Shown: in pieces, positions 26,068 through 35,144 of the stretch
Layout of the letters: every line of letters begins with the position of its first letter
How positions within the stretch are numbered: position 1 is the first letter of the stretch
Assembly (NCBI RefSeq): GCF_003217355.1
Contig: NZ_QJTK01000008.1
Span: forward strand, 62,001-126,000
Direction: 5' to 3'
Length of the DNA: 64,000 nt
Source of the DNA: Rhodobacter viridis
GTDB taxonomy: Bacteria > Pseudomonadota > Alphaproteobacteria > Rhodobacterales > Rhodobacteraceae
Notes under the pieces: model-generated
Told to the model about the DNA's origin: nothing
The model's input: the letters and a program-made list of their open reading frames with translations, nothing else
The model's database searches: none
Position numbers and translations under genes: made by a program

Positions 26068-29000
26068 CCTGACGGTTCGGCACCCGCACCGCGCGCGGCT
26101 GGCCGTTCAGTTCAAAGAAGACCTTGGCGTCGCCCGTCTCGTCGGTCTCGCCCACGGTCTGCAGCCGGATTTCCAGCGTCTTGCCGGGGTCGATCTCGGC
26201 CGAGATTTCCGAGCCCGGGGCCATGCCGTAGAAGAAGACCGGCGTCGGCAGCGTGCGGACCGGGCCGTAGGTGCGATGGCGGCCCATATAGTCGAGGAAG
26301 ACCTTGGGATACATCAGGTACCCCGCCAGATCCTCGTCATCGACGGAGCGGCCCTCCATCTCGGCCGAAAGCTTCGCCCGCACGGCTTCAAGATCGACCG
26401 GGGGCAGATGCTTGCCCGGACGTTCGGTCGAGGCAGTCTCGCCCTTCAGCACCTTCGCCACGATCGCCTCGGGCCAGCCACCGGGCGGTTGGCCAAGGTT
26501 GCCCTTCAGCATGTCCACCACCGAATCGGGGAAGGCCATGTCCTTGGCGGGGTTCAGCACGTCGTCCTTGGTCAGGTTCTGCGCCACCATCATCAGCGCC
26601 ATGTCGCCCACGACTTTCGAGGACGGCGTGACCTTGACGATATCGCCGAAGATCTGGTTCGCATCGGCATAGGCCTGCGCGACCTCGTGCCAGCGTTCTT
26701 CAAGGCCAAGCGAGCGCGCCTGCGCCTTGAGGTTGGTGAACTGGCCGCCGGGCATTTCGTGCAGATAGACTTCGGACGCCGGGGCTTCGAGACCGCTTTC
26801 GAACGCCGCATATTGGTGGCGCACGCCTTCCCAGTAGTTCGACATCTCGCGGATGGCTGCGATATCAAGCCCGGTGTCGCGCTCGGTATGGGCCATCGCC
26901 TCGACGATCGAGCCAAGGCAGGGCTGCGAGGTGCCGCCCGAGAAGGCATCCATCGCCGCGTCGATCGCATCCACCCCGGCATCGGCCGCGGCCAGAACGG
27001 TGGCGCCTGCGATGCCGCTGGTGTCATGGGTGTGGAAGTGGATCGGCAGGCCGACCTCTTGCTTCAGTGCCGTCACCAGAGCGCGGGCGGCGGCGGGTTT
27101 CAGCAAGCCCGCCATGTCCTTGAGGCCCAGCACATGGGCGCCCGCGGCCTCCAGCTCCTTCGCCATGCCGACATAGTATTTCAGGTCGTATTTCGCCCTG
27201 TCGGGGTTCAGGATGTCGCCGGTGTAGCAGATCGTGCCTTCGCAGATCTTGTTGGCTTCAACGACCGCATCCATCGCGACGCGCATGTTCTCGACCCAGT
27301 TCAGGCTGTCGAAGACGCGGAAGACGTCCACGCCCGAGGTCGCGGCCTGACGCACGAAGAACTGCACCACATTGTCGGGGTAATTCGTGTAGCCGACCCC
27401 GTTCGAGGCGCGCAACAGCATCTGTGTCAGGATGTTGGGCATCCGGGTGCGGATGTCGCGCAGCCGCTGCCACGGGCATTCCTGCAAGAAGCGATAGGCG
27501 ACGTCGAAGGTCGCGCCGCCCCAGCATTCGACCGAGAAAAGGCCGGACAGGTTCGAGGCATAGACCGGCGCCGCCTTGATCATGTCGATCGAGCGCATCC
27601 GGGTGGCGAGCAAGCTTTGATGGCCGTCGCGCATTGTCGTGTCGGTGATCAGGAGCTTTTTCTGATCCTTCATCCACTCGGCCACGGCTTTCGGGCCTTG
27701 CGCGTCGAGCATGTCGCGGGTGCCGGGCACGACCGCGCCGCGCAGGGCGGGCAGGCGCGGCGGCTTCGCCTCGGCATGGGGTTTCGGACGGCCCGCGGTC
27801 TCGGGGTGACCGTTCACCGAGATATCGGCGATATAGGTCAGGATCTTTGTCGCCCGGTCGCGGCGCTTCTTGAAGGCGAACAGATCCGGCGTCGTGTCGA
27901 TGAACTTCGTCGTGTAGCTCATGTCGAGGAAGGTCGGATGCTTGAGCAGGTTGATGACGAAGTCGATGTTCGTCGAGACGCCGCGGATGCGGAATTCGCG
28001 CAAAGCGCGGTCCATCCGCTTGATCGCCTGATCGGGGGTCTGTGCCCAGGCGGTGACCTTGACGAGCAGAGAGTCATAATAGCGGGTTATCACGCCGCCC
28101 GCATAGGCCGTGCCGCCATCCAGACGAATGCCCATGCCGGTGGCCGAGCGGTAGGCGGTCAGGCGGCCGTAGTCGGGGATGAAGTTGTTCTGGGGATCTT
28201 CGGTGGTGACCCGGCATTGCAGCGCATGGCCCATCAGCTTGACATCGGCCTGCGATTTCACCCCGGTCGCCTCGGCCAGCGTCTCGCCTTCGGCGATGCG
28301 GATCTGGCTTTGCACGATGTCGATGCCGGTGACCTGCTCGGTCACGGTATGCTCGACCTGGACGCGCGGGTTCACCTCGATGAAGTAGAACTTCTGGCTG
28401 TCCATATCCATCAGGAATTCGACGGTGCCGGCGTTCTGATAGCCGACCGCATTGCCGATCTTCAGCGCCAGCGCGCAGACCTCGGCGCGTTGCTCTTCGG
28501 ACAGATAGGGGGCGGGCGCGCGTTCGACGACCTTCTGGTTGCGGCGCTGCACGGTGCAGTCGCGCTCATAGAGGTGGTAAAGCCCGCCGTGGCTGTCGCC
28601 AAGCAACTGCACTTCGACGTGCCGGGCGCGCAGGATCATCTTTTCCAGATAGCCCTCGCCATTGCCGAAGGCGGCTTCGGCCTCGCGGCGGCCCTCGCGG
28701 ACCTTTTCGACAAGCTCGTCAGGCCCAAGGATCGGACGCATGCCGCGCCCGCCGCCGCCCCAGCTGGCTTTCAGCATCAGGGGATAGCCGATCTCGGCGG
28801 CTTCGCGCTTGATCGCGTCGAAATCATCGCCCAGCACCTCGGTCGCCGGAATGACCGGCACGCCCGCCGCCATCGCGACCTTGCGCGCCGAGGCCTTGTC
28901 GCCAAGCGCGCGCATCGTCGCCGCTTTCGGGCCGATGAAGGTGATGCCCGCCTTGTCACAGGCTTCGACGAATTCGGGGTTTTCCGACAGGAGGCCATAG

Positions 29001-29245
29001 CCCGGATGGATCGCGTCGGCGCCCGACTCCTTGGCCACGCGGATGATCTCGTCGATCGACAGATAGGCGCCGACGGGCGAGAGCCCCGCGCCGATGCGGT
29101 AGGCCTCGTCGGATTTGAAACGGTGCAGGCTGAGCTTGTCTTCTTCGGCATAGACGGCGACCGTCTTCTTGCCGAGTTCGTTGGCCGCGCGCAGCACGCG
29201 GATGGCAATCTCGCCGCGGTTCGCGACCAGAATCTTTTCGAACAT
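25811..29245 (-). CDS. pyc: Pyruvate carboxylase
   Basis: A 1144-residue single-chain biotin enzyme that makes oxaloacetate from pyruvate and bicarbonate to refill the TCA cycle. The domains in order are biotin carboxylase (FEKILVANRGEIAIRVLRAA; ATP-grasp with KASWGGGGRGMR), carboxyltransferase (DTTMRDGHQSLLATRMR, metal-binding HFHTHDTSG), and C-terminal biotinyl domain with the biotinylated Lys1110 in EAMKMETG. Full length, no disruption. It follows the minus-strand 29421 gene after a 175-bp gap. Confidence 0.98.
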   Translation of the reverse strand: MFEKILVANRGEIAIRVLRAANELGKKTVAVYAEEDKLSLHRFKSDEAYRIGAGLSPVGAYLSIDEIIRVAKESGADAIHPGYGLLSENPEFVEACDKAGITFIGPKAATMRALGDKASARKVAMAAGVPVIPATEVLGDDFDAIKREAAEIGYPLMLKASWGGGGRGMRPILGPDELVEKVREGRREAEAAFGNGEGYLEKMILRARHVEVQLLGDSHGGLYHLYERDCTVQRRNQKVVERAPAPYLSEEQRAEVCALALKIGNAVGYQNAGTVEFLMDMDSQKFYFIEVNPRVQVEHTVTEQVTGIDIVQSQIRIAEGETLAEATGVKSQADVKLMGHALQCRVTTEDPQNNFIPDYGRLTAYRSATGMGIRLDGGTAYAGGVITRYYDSLLVKVTAWAQTPDQAIKRMDRALREFRIRGVSTNIDFVINLLKHPTFLDMSYTTKFIDTTPDLFAFKKRRDRATKILTYIADISVNGHPETAGRPKPHAEAKPPRLPALRGAVVPGTRDMLDAQGPKAVAEWMKDQKKLLITDTTMRDGHQSLLATRMRSIDMIKAAPVYASNLSGLFSVECWGGATFDVAYRFLQECPWQRLRDIRTRMPNILTQMLLRASNGVGYTNYPDNVVQFFVRQAATSGVDVFRVFDSLNWVENMRVAMDAVVEANKICEGTICYTGDILNPDRAKYDLKYYVGMAKELEAAGAHVLGLKDMAGLLKPAAARALVTALKQEVGLPIHFHTHDTSGIAGATVLAAADAGVDAIDAAMDAFSGGTSQPCLGSIVEAMAHTERDTGLDIAAIREMSNYWEGVRHQYAAFESGLEAPASEVYLHEMPGGQFTNLKAQARSLGLEERWHEVAQAYADANQIFGDIVKVTPSSKVVGDMALMMVAQNLTKDDVLNPAKDMAFPDSVVDMLKGNLGQPPGGWPEAIVAKVLKGETASTERPGKHLPPVDLEAVRAKLSAEMEGRSVDDEDLAGYLMYPKVFLDYMGRHRTYGPVRTLPTPVFFYGMAPGSEISAEIDPGKTLEIRLQTVGETDETGDAKVFFELNGQPRAVRVPNRQVKAATKAKPKADPANAGHIGAPMPGSIAAVAVTVGQKVRPGDLMLTIEAMKMETGLHADREATVKALHVAPGAQIDAKDLLIELE

Positions 29246-29330
29246 GTGAGGTCTCCCCGAAAACGCACCCCGCAGTGCGGGCGGTCACGGCGAAACCTAA
29301 CGGCGCCGCAACGCGGCGCAAGGCAAAATT

Positions 29331-29363
29331 GCGAAATCGGGCAAATTAACTGGCCAATTTCGC
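29331..29363. promoter_or_regulatory. Inverted repeat in the pyc upstream region
   Basis: GCGAAAT (29331-29337) and ATTTCGC (29357-29363) flank a 19-nt AT-richer centre. It lies 85-120 bp before pyc on the minus strand, in an otherwise plain 175-bp gap. It could be an operator or the end hairpin of the preceding gene; nothing in the sequence decides. Confidence 0.35.
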
Positions 29364-29420
29364 GGGGTTTGCAAAGCCTCTGTCGTTTCCGATCTTCCGT
29401 TTGCCGCTTCGGTCGCGGCG

Positions 29421-31187
29421 CTATTTCCAGCAGGCGATCTGCGTGGTGATCCCCTGCGCCAAAGCCGAGATATCTTCGGCCGCCAGCGTTCCTTCGGCAT
29501 CGGCCGCAAGCGGCGCAAAGCCCTTCTCGGCCAGCACCGGCACCAGCGCCGCGGTCTGCACCGCGACCGTCATGTCGGGCGGCAGCAGCTTCGTATCCGC
29601 CCCGCCGCGCGGCAGCACGACGCCCAGAACCGCCCCCGCACCATCGAGCACCGGCCCGCCGACATCGCCGGGCAGGGTGTGCACCGCCAGCCGCGCGCGG
29701 TCGGGCTCGCCCGCCAACCCGGTCAGATCCGAGAGCGTGCCGAAGCTGACCACCGGGGCCGACATCGCCTCGGGATAGGAGAAGCCCGCGACCGCCAGAG
29801 GCGCGCCGGGACCCGCCGCGACGGTCTCGAACCGAGCGACGGCGGGCGGGGCAATCGGGTCTTGCGGCAGCAGCACCGCCACGCCAAGGCGCGGATCGGT
29901 GAAGGCGATCTTGGCCGCAACATCCTCGATCGTGACCTTGCCACAGCGCTCCAGCCCCCCGGCCGCGGTCAGCACCGCGCCTTTCGCGTCAAGGAACAGC
30001 CCCGAGCGGGCAAATTCCGGGTGGCGCACGTCAAGCCCGGCAATCAGATCGCTTCGGCCCACCGCCATCGGCTGACCCAGCGTCGGGTCCAAAGCGGTGT
30101 CGCCCAAGGGCTTGAAGCTCGCCTTCATAGCCGCCAGCACCCGCGCCATCCGCGGCGCATCCGCTGCCGGATAGACCAGCGTGAAGCCCTTGATCAGCCC
30201 TTTCGAGAGCGTGACCTCGGTCACCGAATGGATCTGCGCATTCTCGCCCACCAGCGAGAACCCGGCCTTGCCGCGCTCGCGCGGGCCGGTCGTCGGCACG
30301 ATCTCGAGCGAGGCCATCGCATCGTAAAGCCCGTAAAGCGTGTTCTGATCGCCCGGTTCCGAGATCAGCAGCACCTTGACCCCGGAATTCCCCTTGGCGC
30401 GGTAATGCACGAAGGGCGGGTCGTAATGGTCGAATTCGATCAGCCCGAGCGGCAGGTCGATGCCGATGCCCGCCTTGGTTTCCTCGACTGACGTGATGCC
30501 AAGGGCGGATTTCTCGCCCGCCACGGTGTCGAGAAGGCTCTTCAGTTCCGTCGATTTCAGCACGCCGGTCGGCTCGTACCCATGGCTGTCCTGCCAGGCC
30601 GCGATCGAGGCGCGGGTGCCCTTGCCGAAAGCGCCATCGACGCCGCCGGAATAGACGCCGACCCATTCGAGCGCTTCCTGGATCTGCATCCGTCCCTCGC
30701 GGCCCATCGCCTCTTCGGCGCGGCGCGCGTCTTCGAGCGTTTCGGCCGGGGGGGGCGCAGGCTCGGCGACCGGGGCGGGCGCTGCAGGCGCGGCCGGAAC
30801 GGTCACGGCCGGGGCAGGCTGCGCCGTCGTCGTGCCCACCGGCCAGAACTGGCTTTGATGGCGCGCCCCGTCCGACACATAGCTGTCGGCCGGAATCGAG
30901 CCCGCGTTGCGCAGCTGGCGCAGCGCCTCGGCGGCGACTTCGGGCGTGTCATAGGGGCCAAGCGCCAGACCATACCAGCCGCCCTGCATCGCAAAACCGG
31001 CCGCATCGGGGAAGGTGGTCGACAGCTCTCGCAGCCGCTGTTCGGCCTGATCGCGGGTCGGAAGCGCCTCGATCTGCACCCAGGAGGTCTCGGCCATCGC
31101 GGTCGTCGCCCAGACCGTCAACGTCAGACCCAGCGCGCCCGCCCTCAGCACGTTCGCCGCCAGCGACCGCCGTATACCCGACCCCAT
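29421..31187 (-). CDS. Exported peptidoglycan-binding protein with a trypsin-like pseudoprotease domain
   Basis: A 588-residue protein. A signal peptide (RAGALGLTLTVWATTAMA) is followed by a SPOR-like region (WVQIEALPTRDQAEQRL), an Ala/Pro linker, a PG_binding_1 domain (QIQEALEWVGVYSGGVDGAFG) and a C-terminal trypsin/HtrA-like domain. In that domain, TNAHVV of active relatives is replaced by TAAGGL (G410 at the His position) and GDSGGP by GDVGGP (V509 at the Ser position), so it is probably not an active protease. ATG 31187 has AGGGGG upstream. A cell-envelope structural or sensor role is likely but not proven. Confidence 0.75.
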   Translation of the reverse strand: MGSGIRRSLAANVLRAGALGLTLTVWATTAMAETSWVQIEALPTRDQAEQRLRELSTTFPDAAGFAMQGGWYGLALGPYDTPEVAAEALRQLRNAGSIPADSYVSDGARHQSQFWPVGTTTAQPAPAVTVPAAPAAPAPVAEPAPPPAETLEDARRAEEAMGREGRMQIQEALEWVGVYSGGVDGAFGKGTRASIAAWQDSHGYEPTGVLKSTELKSLLDTVAGEKSALGITSVEETKAGIGIDLPLGLIEFDHYDPPFVHYRAKGNSGVKVLLISEPGDQNTLYGLYDAMASLEIVPTTGPRERGKAGFSLVGENAQIHSVTEVTLSKGLIKGFTLVYPAADAPRMARVLAAMKASFKPLGDTALDPTLGQPMAVGRSDLIAGLDVRHPEFARSGLFLDAKGAVLTAAGGLERCGKVTIEDVAAKIAFTDPRLGVAVLLPQDPIAPPAVARFETVAAGPGAPLAVAGFSYPEAMSAPVVSFGTLSDLTGLAGEPDRARLAVHTLPGDVGGPVLDGAGAVLGVVLPRGGADTKLLPPDMTVAVQTAALVPVLAEKGFAPLAADAEGTLAAEDISALAQGITTQIACWK

Positions 31188-31366
31188 AATGCCCCCTGCA
31201 TCCATTCCGTCTTGCGTTCGCGGCAAATTAACAGGATGCGCGCCCGCGTCACCCCCCAAATCGCCGCATTTTCCACAGCCCGAGGCCGCATCCGGTGCCG
31301 GGCCCGGTTGACCCTGTGCCGCCCCTTGCCTAGAGAGAGGGCGTTTCCCTCTCAAGGTCGGTGACT

Positions 31367-32305
31367 ATGGAAAAACCTGCTGCGCCCCGCTCGTTTCAGG
31401 AGATCATCCTGCGGCTGATGACCTATTGGTCCTCGAAGGGCTGCGCGGTGCTCCAGCCCTATGACATGGAAGTGGGGGCGGGCACCTTCCACCCGGCGAC
31501 CACGCTGCGCAGCCTTGGCAGCCAGCCCTGGGCCGCGGCCTATGTGCAGCCCTCGCGTCGGCCGACCGATGGCCGCTACGGCGAGAACCCGAACCGGCTG
31601 CAGCACTATTATCAATATCAGGTGCTGATCAAACCGAGCCCGCCCGATCTGCAGGCGCTTTACCTCGGTTCGCTCGAGGCGATCGGGATCGATCTGGGCC
31701 TGCATGACATCCGCTTCGTCGAGGATGACTGGGAAAGCCCGACGCTCGGCGCTTGGGGTCTGGGCTGGGAGGTCTGGTGCGACGGCATGGAAGTCAGCCA
31801 GTTCACCTATTTCCAGCAGGTCGGCGGGCATGACTGCCGCCCGGTCTCGGGCGAGCTGACCTATGGTCTCGAACGTCTGGCGATGTATGTCCTTGGCATC
31901 GATCACGTCATGGACATGCCCTTCAACGATCCTTCCTCGCCGATCCCGTTGAAATATGGCGATATCTTCCGGCAGACCGAGGAAGAATATTCCCGCCACA
32001 ACTTCGACGGCGCGAATACCGAGGTGCTGCTGCAGCACTTCCTCGATGCCGAGGCGGAATGCGAGCGGCTCCTGTCCTTCCCGGCCGAGGATCCGAATTC
32101 CGGCAAGCGCATCGTCATGGCCCATCCGGCCTATGACCAGTGCATCAAGGCTTCGCATCTCTTCAACCTGCTCGATGCGCGCGGCGTGATTTCGGTCACC
32201 GAACGGCAGGCCTATATCGGCCGCGTCCGCGCGCTGGCGAAGAAATGCGCAGATGCCTTCGTCACCACCACGGCGGGGGGCTGGACGCCGGAGGCGCAGG
32301 CGTGA
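31367..32305 (+). CDS. glyQ: Glycyl-tRNA synthetase alpha subunit
   Basis: A 312-residue catalytic subunit of the alpha2beta2 glycyl-tRNA synthetase. It begins [20 protein letters not shown] and contains [20 protein letters not shown] and [19 protein letters not shown], invariant in bacterial GlyQ. A GTG six bases upstream (31361) is an alternative start. The stop overlaps the GTG of the next gene (GTGA), so glyQ, the small gene and glyS form one operon. Confidence 0.97.
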   Translation: MEKPAAPRSFQEIILRLMTYWSSKGCAVLQPYDMEVGAGTFHPATTLRSLGSQPWAAAYVQPSRRPTDGRYGENPNRLQHYYQYQVLIKPSPPDLQALYLGSLEAIGIDLGLHDIRFVEDDWESPTLGAWGLGWEVWCDGMEVSQFTYFQQVGGHDCRPVSGELTYGLERLAMYVLGIDHVMDMPFNDPSSPIPLKYGDIFRQTEEEYSRHNFDGANTEVLLQHFLDAEAECERLLSFPAEDPNSGKRIVMAHPAYDQCIKASHLFNLLDARGVISVTERQAYIGRVRALAKKCADAFVTTTAGGWTPEAQA

Positions 32306-32712
32306 CACCGCTTCTGCCTGTCGCGGCCACGCTGGCGCTCGTGTCCGGTGCCGTCGCCTCGGCGCCGACCGAGGTGGCGCTGACGGCGATCGAAACCGGC
32401 CAGCCCGAGCCGATCCTGACCGACGCGTGGCAGGCGGGCGAGGGGTCGCTGGGCTGTTTTCACACGCCGCTGTCGCTTGCGCTCCTGACCGAGACCTTCG
32501 CCGTCTATGATGCGGCCGAGCCCCGGCCCGTGCCGCAGGCGCCGCCCTGTTTTGACGCCGCGCAGATCGGGGCCGATCTGGCCTCGGCCACCGCGATCGC
32601 CTTCCTTGGCGCGCGCAATATCGCCCCCGGCGTCGATCGTGTCGTCGCCGTCTATCCCGATGGCCGGGCCTATGTCTGGCAGCAACCGAATGACCTTGCG
32701 GGGAAAAACTGA
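32302..32712 (+). CDS. Small exported protein between glyQ and glyS
   Basis: A 136-residue protein starting at GTG 32302, overlapping the glyQ stop. A signal peptide ([18 protein letters not shown]) leads to a small soluble domain with two cysteines (LGCFHTP and PPCFDAA) and the C-terminal [19 protein letters not shown] do not recognise a family. Translational coupling with glyQ and a 1-bp gap to glyS show it is a true operon member. Confidence 0.75.
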   Translation: MTPLLPVAATLALVSGAVASAPTEVALTAIETGQPEPILTDAWQAGEGSLGCFHTPLSLALLTETFAVYDAAEPRPVPQAPPCFDAAQIGADLASATAIAFLGARNIAPGVDRVVAVYPDGRAYVWQQPNDLAGKN

Positions 32713-32713
32713 C

Positions 32714-35005
32714 ATGCCCGAACTGCTGATCGAACTTTTCTCGGAAGAAATCCCGGCGCGCATGCAGGCGATGGCCCGCGAGACGCTGCGCAAGATGGTG
32801 ACCGATGGTCTGGTCGAGGCCGGTCTGACCTATGGCCATGCGCAGGCCTTCTCGACGCCGCGCCGTCTGGTGCTGGCGCTCGACGGGCTCTCGACCGAAA
32901 GCCCGACCCTGCGCGAAGAACGCAAGGGCCCGGCGACGACCGCGCCCGAGGCCGCGGTGCAGGGCTTCCTGCGCTCGACCGGGCTGACGCTCGATCAGCT
33001 GGAAAAGCGCGACGACAAGAAGGGGCAGGTCTATTTCGCGGTGATCGAAAAGCCCGGCCGTGCCGCGCCCGCGATCGTGGCCGAGGTGCTGGAAAAGACG
33101 ATCCGCACTTTCCCTTGGCCGAAGTCGATGCGCTGGGGCAATGGCACGCTGAAATGGGTGCGCCCGCTGCATTCGATCCTGTGCCTTCTGTCGGACGACA
33201 CCGGGGCTTCGGTCGTTGATCTGGATGTGGATGGCATCCAATCGGGCAACACCACCGCCGGGCATCGCTTCATGGCGCCGGATCGTTTCGCCGTCACCGG
33301 CTTTGACGATTACGCCGCGAAGCTGAAAGCGGCCAAGGTGGTGCTGGACAGCGCCGAACGCGAGGCGATGATCTGGCACGATGCGACCCAGCTTGCCTTC
33401 GCGCAGGGGCTGGATCTCGTTGAAGACAAAGGTCTTTTGACCGAGGTTGCGGGGCTTGTCGAATTCCCGGTCGCGCTGATGGGGGCGATTGCGGAAGACT
33501 TCCTGCATCTGCCGCCCGAGGTGCTTCAAACCTCGATGCGGGAACATCAGAAGTTCTTCTCGGTGAAGAACCCGAAAACCGGCCGGATCGAGGGCTTTGT
33601 GACCGTCGCCAACCGCGAGACCGCGGATCATGGCGCGACGATCCTCAAGGGCAACCTGAAGGTGCTGTCGGCGCGGCTTTCCGATGCGCGGTTCTTCTGG
33701 GAACACGACCTGCGGGTGGTGAAGACCGAGGGGCTCGAAGGCATGGGCGCGGGGCTTGCGAACGTGACCTTCCACAACAAGCTGGGCTCGCAGGCCGCCC
33801 GGATCGCGCGGATCGAAGCCTTGGCGCGCGAGATTGCGCCGCTTGTGGGCGCGCAACCGGACCTCGCGGCCGAGGCCGCGCGGGTGGTGAAATCCGACCT
33901 GCGCTCGGCGATGGTCGGGGAATTCCCGGAGCTTCAGGGTCTGATGGGCAGCTATTACGCGAAAGCCGCGGGCCTGCCCGAGGCGGTGGCGACGGCCTGC
34001 AAGGGCCATTACTCGCCGCTGGGTCCGTCCGATGCCGTGCCCTCGGAGCCGGTGACGGTCGCGGTGGCCCTCGCCGACAAGATCGACACGCTGACCGGCT
34101 TCTGGGCCATCGACGAGAAACCCACGGGCTCGAAAGACCCCTTTGCGCTCCGCCGTGCCGCGTTGGGTGTGATCCGGCTGGTGCTGGGGAATGGGCTGCG
34201 GGTGGGGCTGGCGGACTTGGCGAGAAATGGAACTCTTGCGGCGCTTTGGGCGCACTATCAGGTTCCTTTCATGCTCGGCTATCGAGTTTATAAAGAAGAC
34301 CAGTCTTCGTTTTGGATGAGCGGCTATTGCGCGAACCCCAATGACGAAGACAAGTATGTTCCTGTGCTCGACAAGGAAGTGTTTGCGATCAAGGCCGAAC
34401 ATGGCGATTTAGCCCGTGAGGTGGATATCGACCTCAACTTGGCGAACGTTCAACCGATCGCGAGTGTGGGTCAGATTGCCTCTGACCTCCTCTCCTTCTT
34501 CCATGACCGTCTCAAGGTCTTCCTGAAGGACGAGGGCATCCGTCACGACGTCATCGACGCCGTTCTCGCCATGCCCGGCAATGACGACCTGACGCTTGTC
34601 GTGAAACGGGCCGAGGCGCTGAGTGCCTTCCTCAAGACCGAGGATGGCCCGAACCTGATCCTGGGCTTCAAGCGGGCGAACAACATCCTGACGCAAGCCG
34701 AGGCGAAGGATGGCGTCGAATACAGCTTCGGCGCCGATGTGAAATTCGCCGAAGCCGAGGAAGAGAAAACCCTCTTCGCCGCGCTCGATGCCGCCGAAGC
34801 CGCGCTTGCCCCGGCGATGCAGGCCGAAGATTTCGCCACGGCGATGGCCGAAATGGCGAAACTGCGTGCCCCCATCGACGCCTTCTTCACCGCGGTGCAG
34901 ATCAATGCCGAAAACCCGATCGTGCGGCGCAACCGGCTCAACCTGCTGTCGCGCATCCGGCAGATCTGCCAAAGCGTCGCCGATCTGACGAAACTCGAAG
35001 GCTGA
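32714..35005 (+). CDS. glyS: Glycyl-tRNA synthetase beta subunit
   Basis: A 763-residue subunit, longer than the about 690 residues of E. coli GlyS. It starts MPELLIELFSEEIPARM and contains the HD-like and anticodon-binding regions (GEFPELQGLMGSYYAKAAG; LLSFFHDRLKVFLKDEGIRH). Between residues about 497 and 580 there is an extra segment (VPFMLGYRVYKEDQSS to NPNDEDKYVPVLD) coded by noticeably less GC-rich DNA (about 34210-34450). The reading frame is intact, so the protein should be functional with an insert. Confidence 0.95.
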   Translation: MPELLIELFSEEIPARMQAMARETLRKMVTDGLVEAGLTYGHAQAFSTPRRLVLALDGLSTESPTLREERKGPATTAPEAAVQGFLRSTGLTLDQLEKRDDKKGQVYFAVIEKPGRAAPAIVAEVLEKTIRTFPWPKSMRWGNGTLKWVRPLHSILCLLSDDTGASVVDLDVDGIQSGNTTAGHRFMAPDRFAVTGFDDYAAKLKAAKVVLDSAEREAMIWHDATQLAFAQGLDLVEDKGLLTEVAGLVEFPVALMGAIAEDFLHLPPEVLQTSMREHQKFFSVKNPKTGRIEGFVTVANRETADHGATILKGNLKVLSARLSDARFFWEHDLRVVKTEGLEGMGAGLANVTFHNKLGSQAARIARIEALAREIAPLVGAQPDLAAEAARVVKSDLRSAMVGEFPELQGLMGSYYAKAAGLPEAVATACKGHYSPLGPSDAVPSEPVTVAVALADKIDTLTGFWAIDEKPTGSKDPFALRRAALGVIRLVLGNGLRVGLADLARNGTLAALWAHYQVPFMLGYRVYKEDQSSFWMSGYCANPNDEDKYVPVLDKEVFAIKAEHGDLAREVDIDLNLANVQPIASVGQIASDLLSFFHDRLKVFLKDEGIRHDVIDAVLAMPGNDDLTLVVKRAEALSAFLKTEDGPNLILGFKRANNILTQAEAKDGVEYSFGADVKFAEAEEEKTLFAALDAAEAALAPAMQAEDFATAMAEMAKLRAPIDAFFTAVQINAENPIVRRNRLNLLSRIRQICQSVADLTKLEG

Positions 35006-35009
35006 GCTT

Positions 35010-35050
35010 CATCTTGCCAAAAATACCTCCGCCGGAGGCTCCTTCGGCGG
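35010..35050. repeat. Intergenic element after glyS
   Basis: CATCTTGCCAAAAATACCTC (35010-35029) is a reversed GGTATTTTTGGCAAG variant of the window's repeat core. It is followed by an imperfect hairpin CCGCCG/CGGCGG (35029-35050) that may act as the glyS terminator. Confidence 0.55.
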
Positions 35051-35144
35051 GACACAACACGAAGGTCTGACAGTCGCGCCCCAAGGTCACTCTTGCGCCT
35101 GTCACAATTCGGCCTATCCTGCAAGCCGTCAGGGGCTCGCCGCA

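Noticed and set aside
25727-29449. A 1240-codon plus-strand frame opposite pyc
   Set aside because: Antisense shadow of pyruvate carboxylase; no start signal and composition rich in His, Arg, Gly and Asp.
31352-34402. A 1016-codon minus-strand frame opposite glyQ and glyS
   Set aside because: Shadow of the synthetase genes; no signal for expression.
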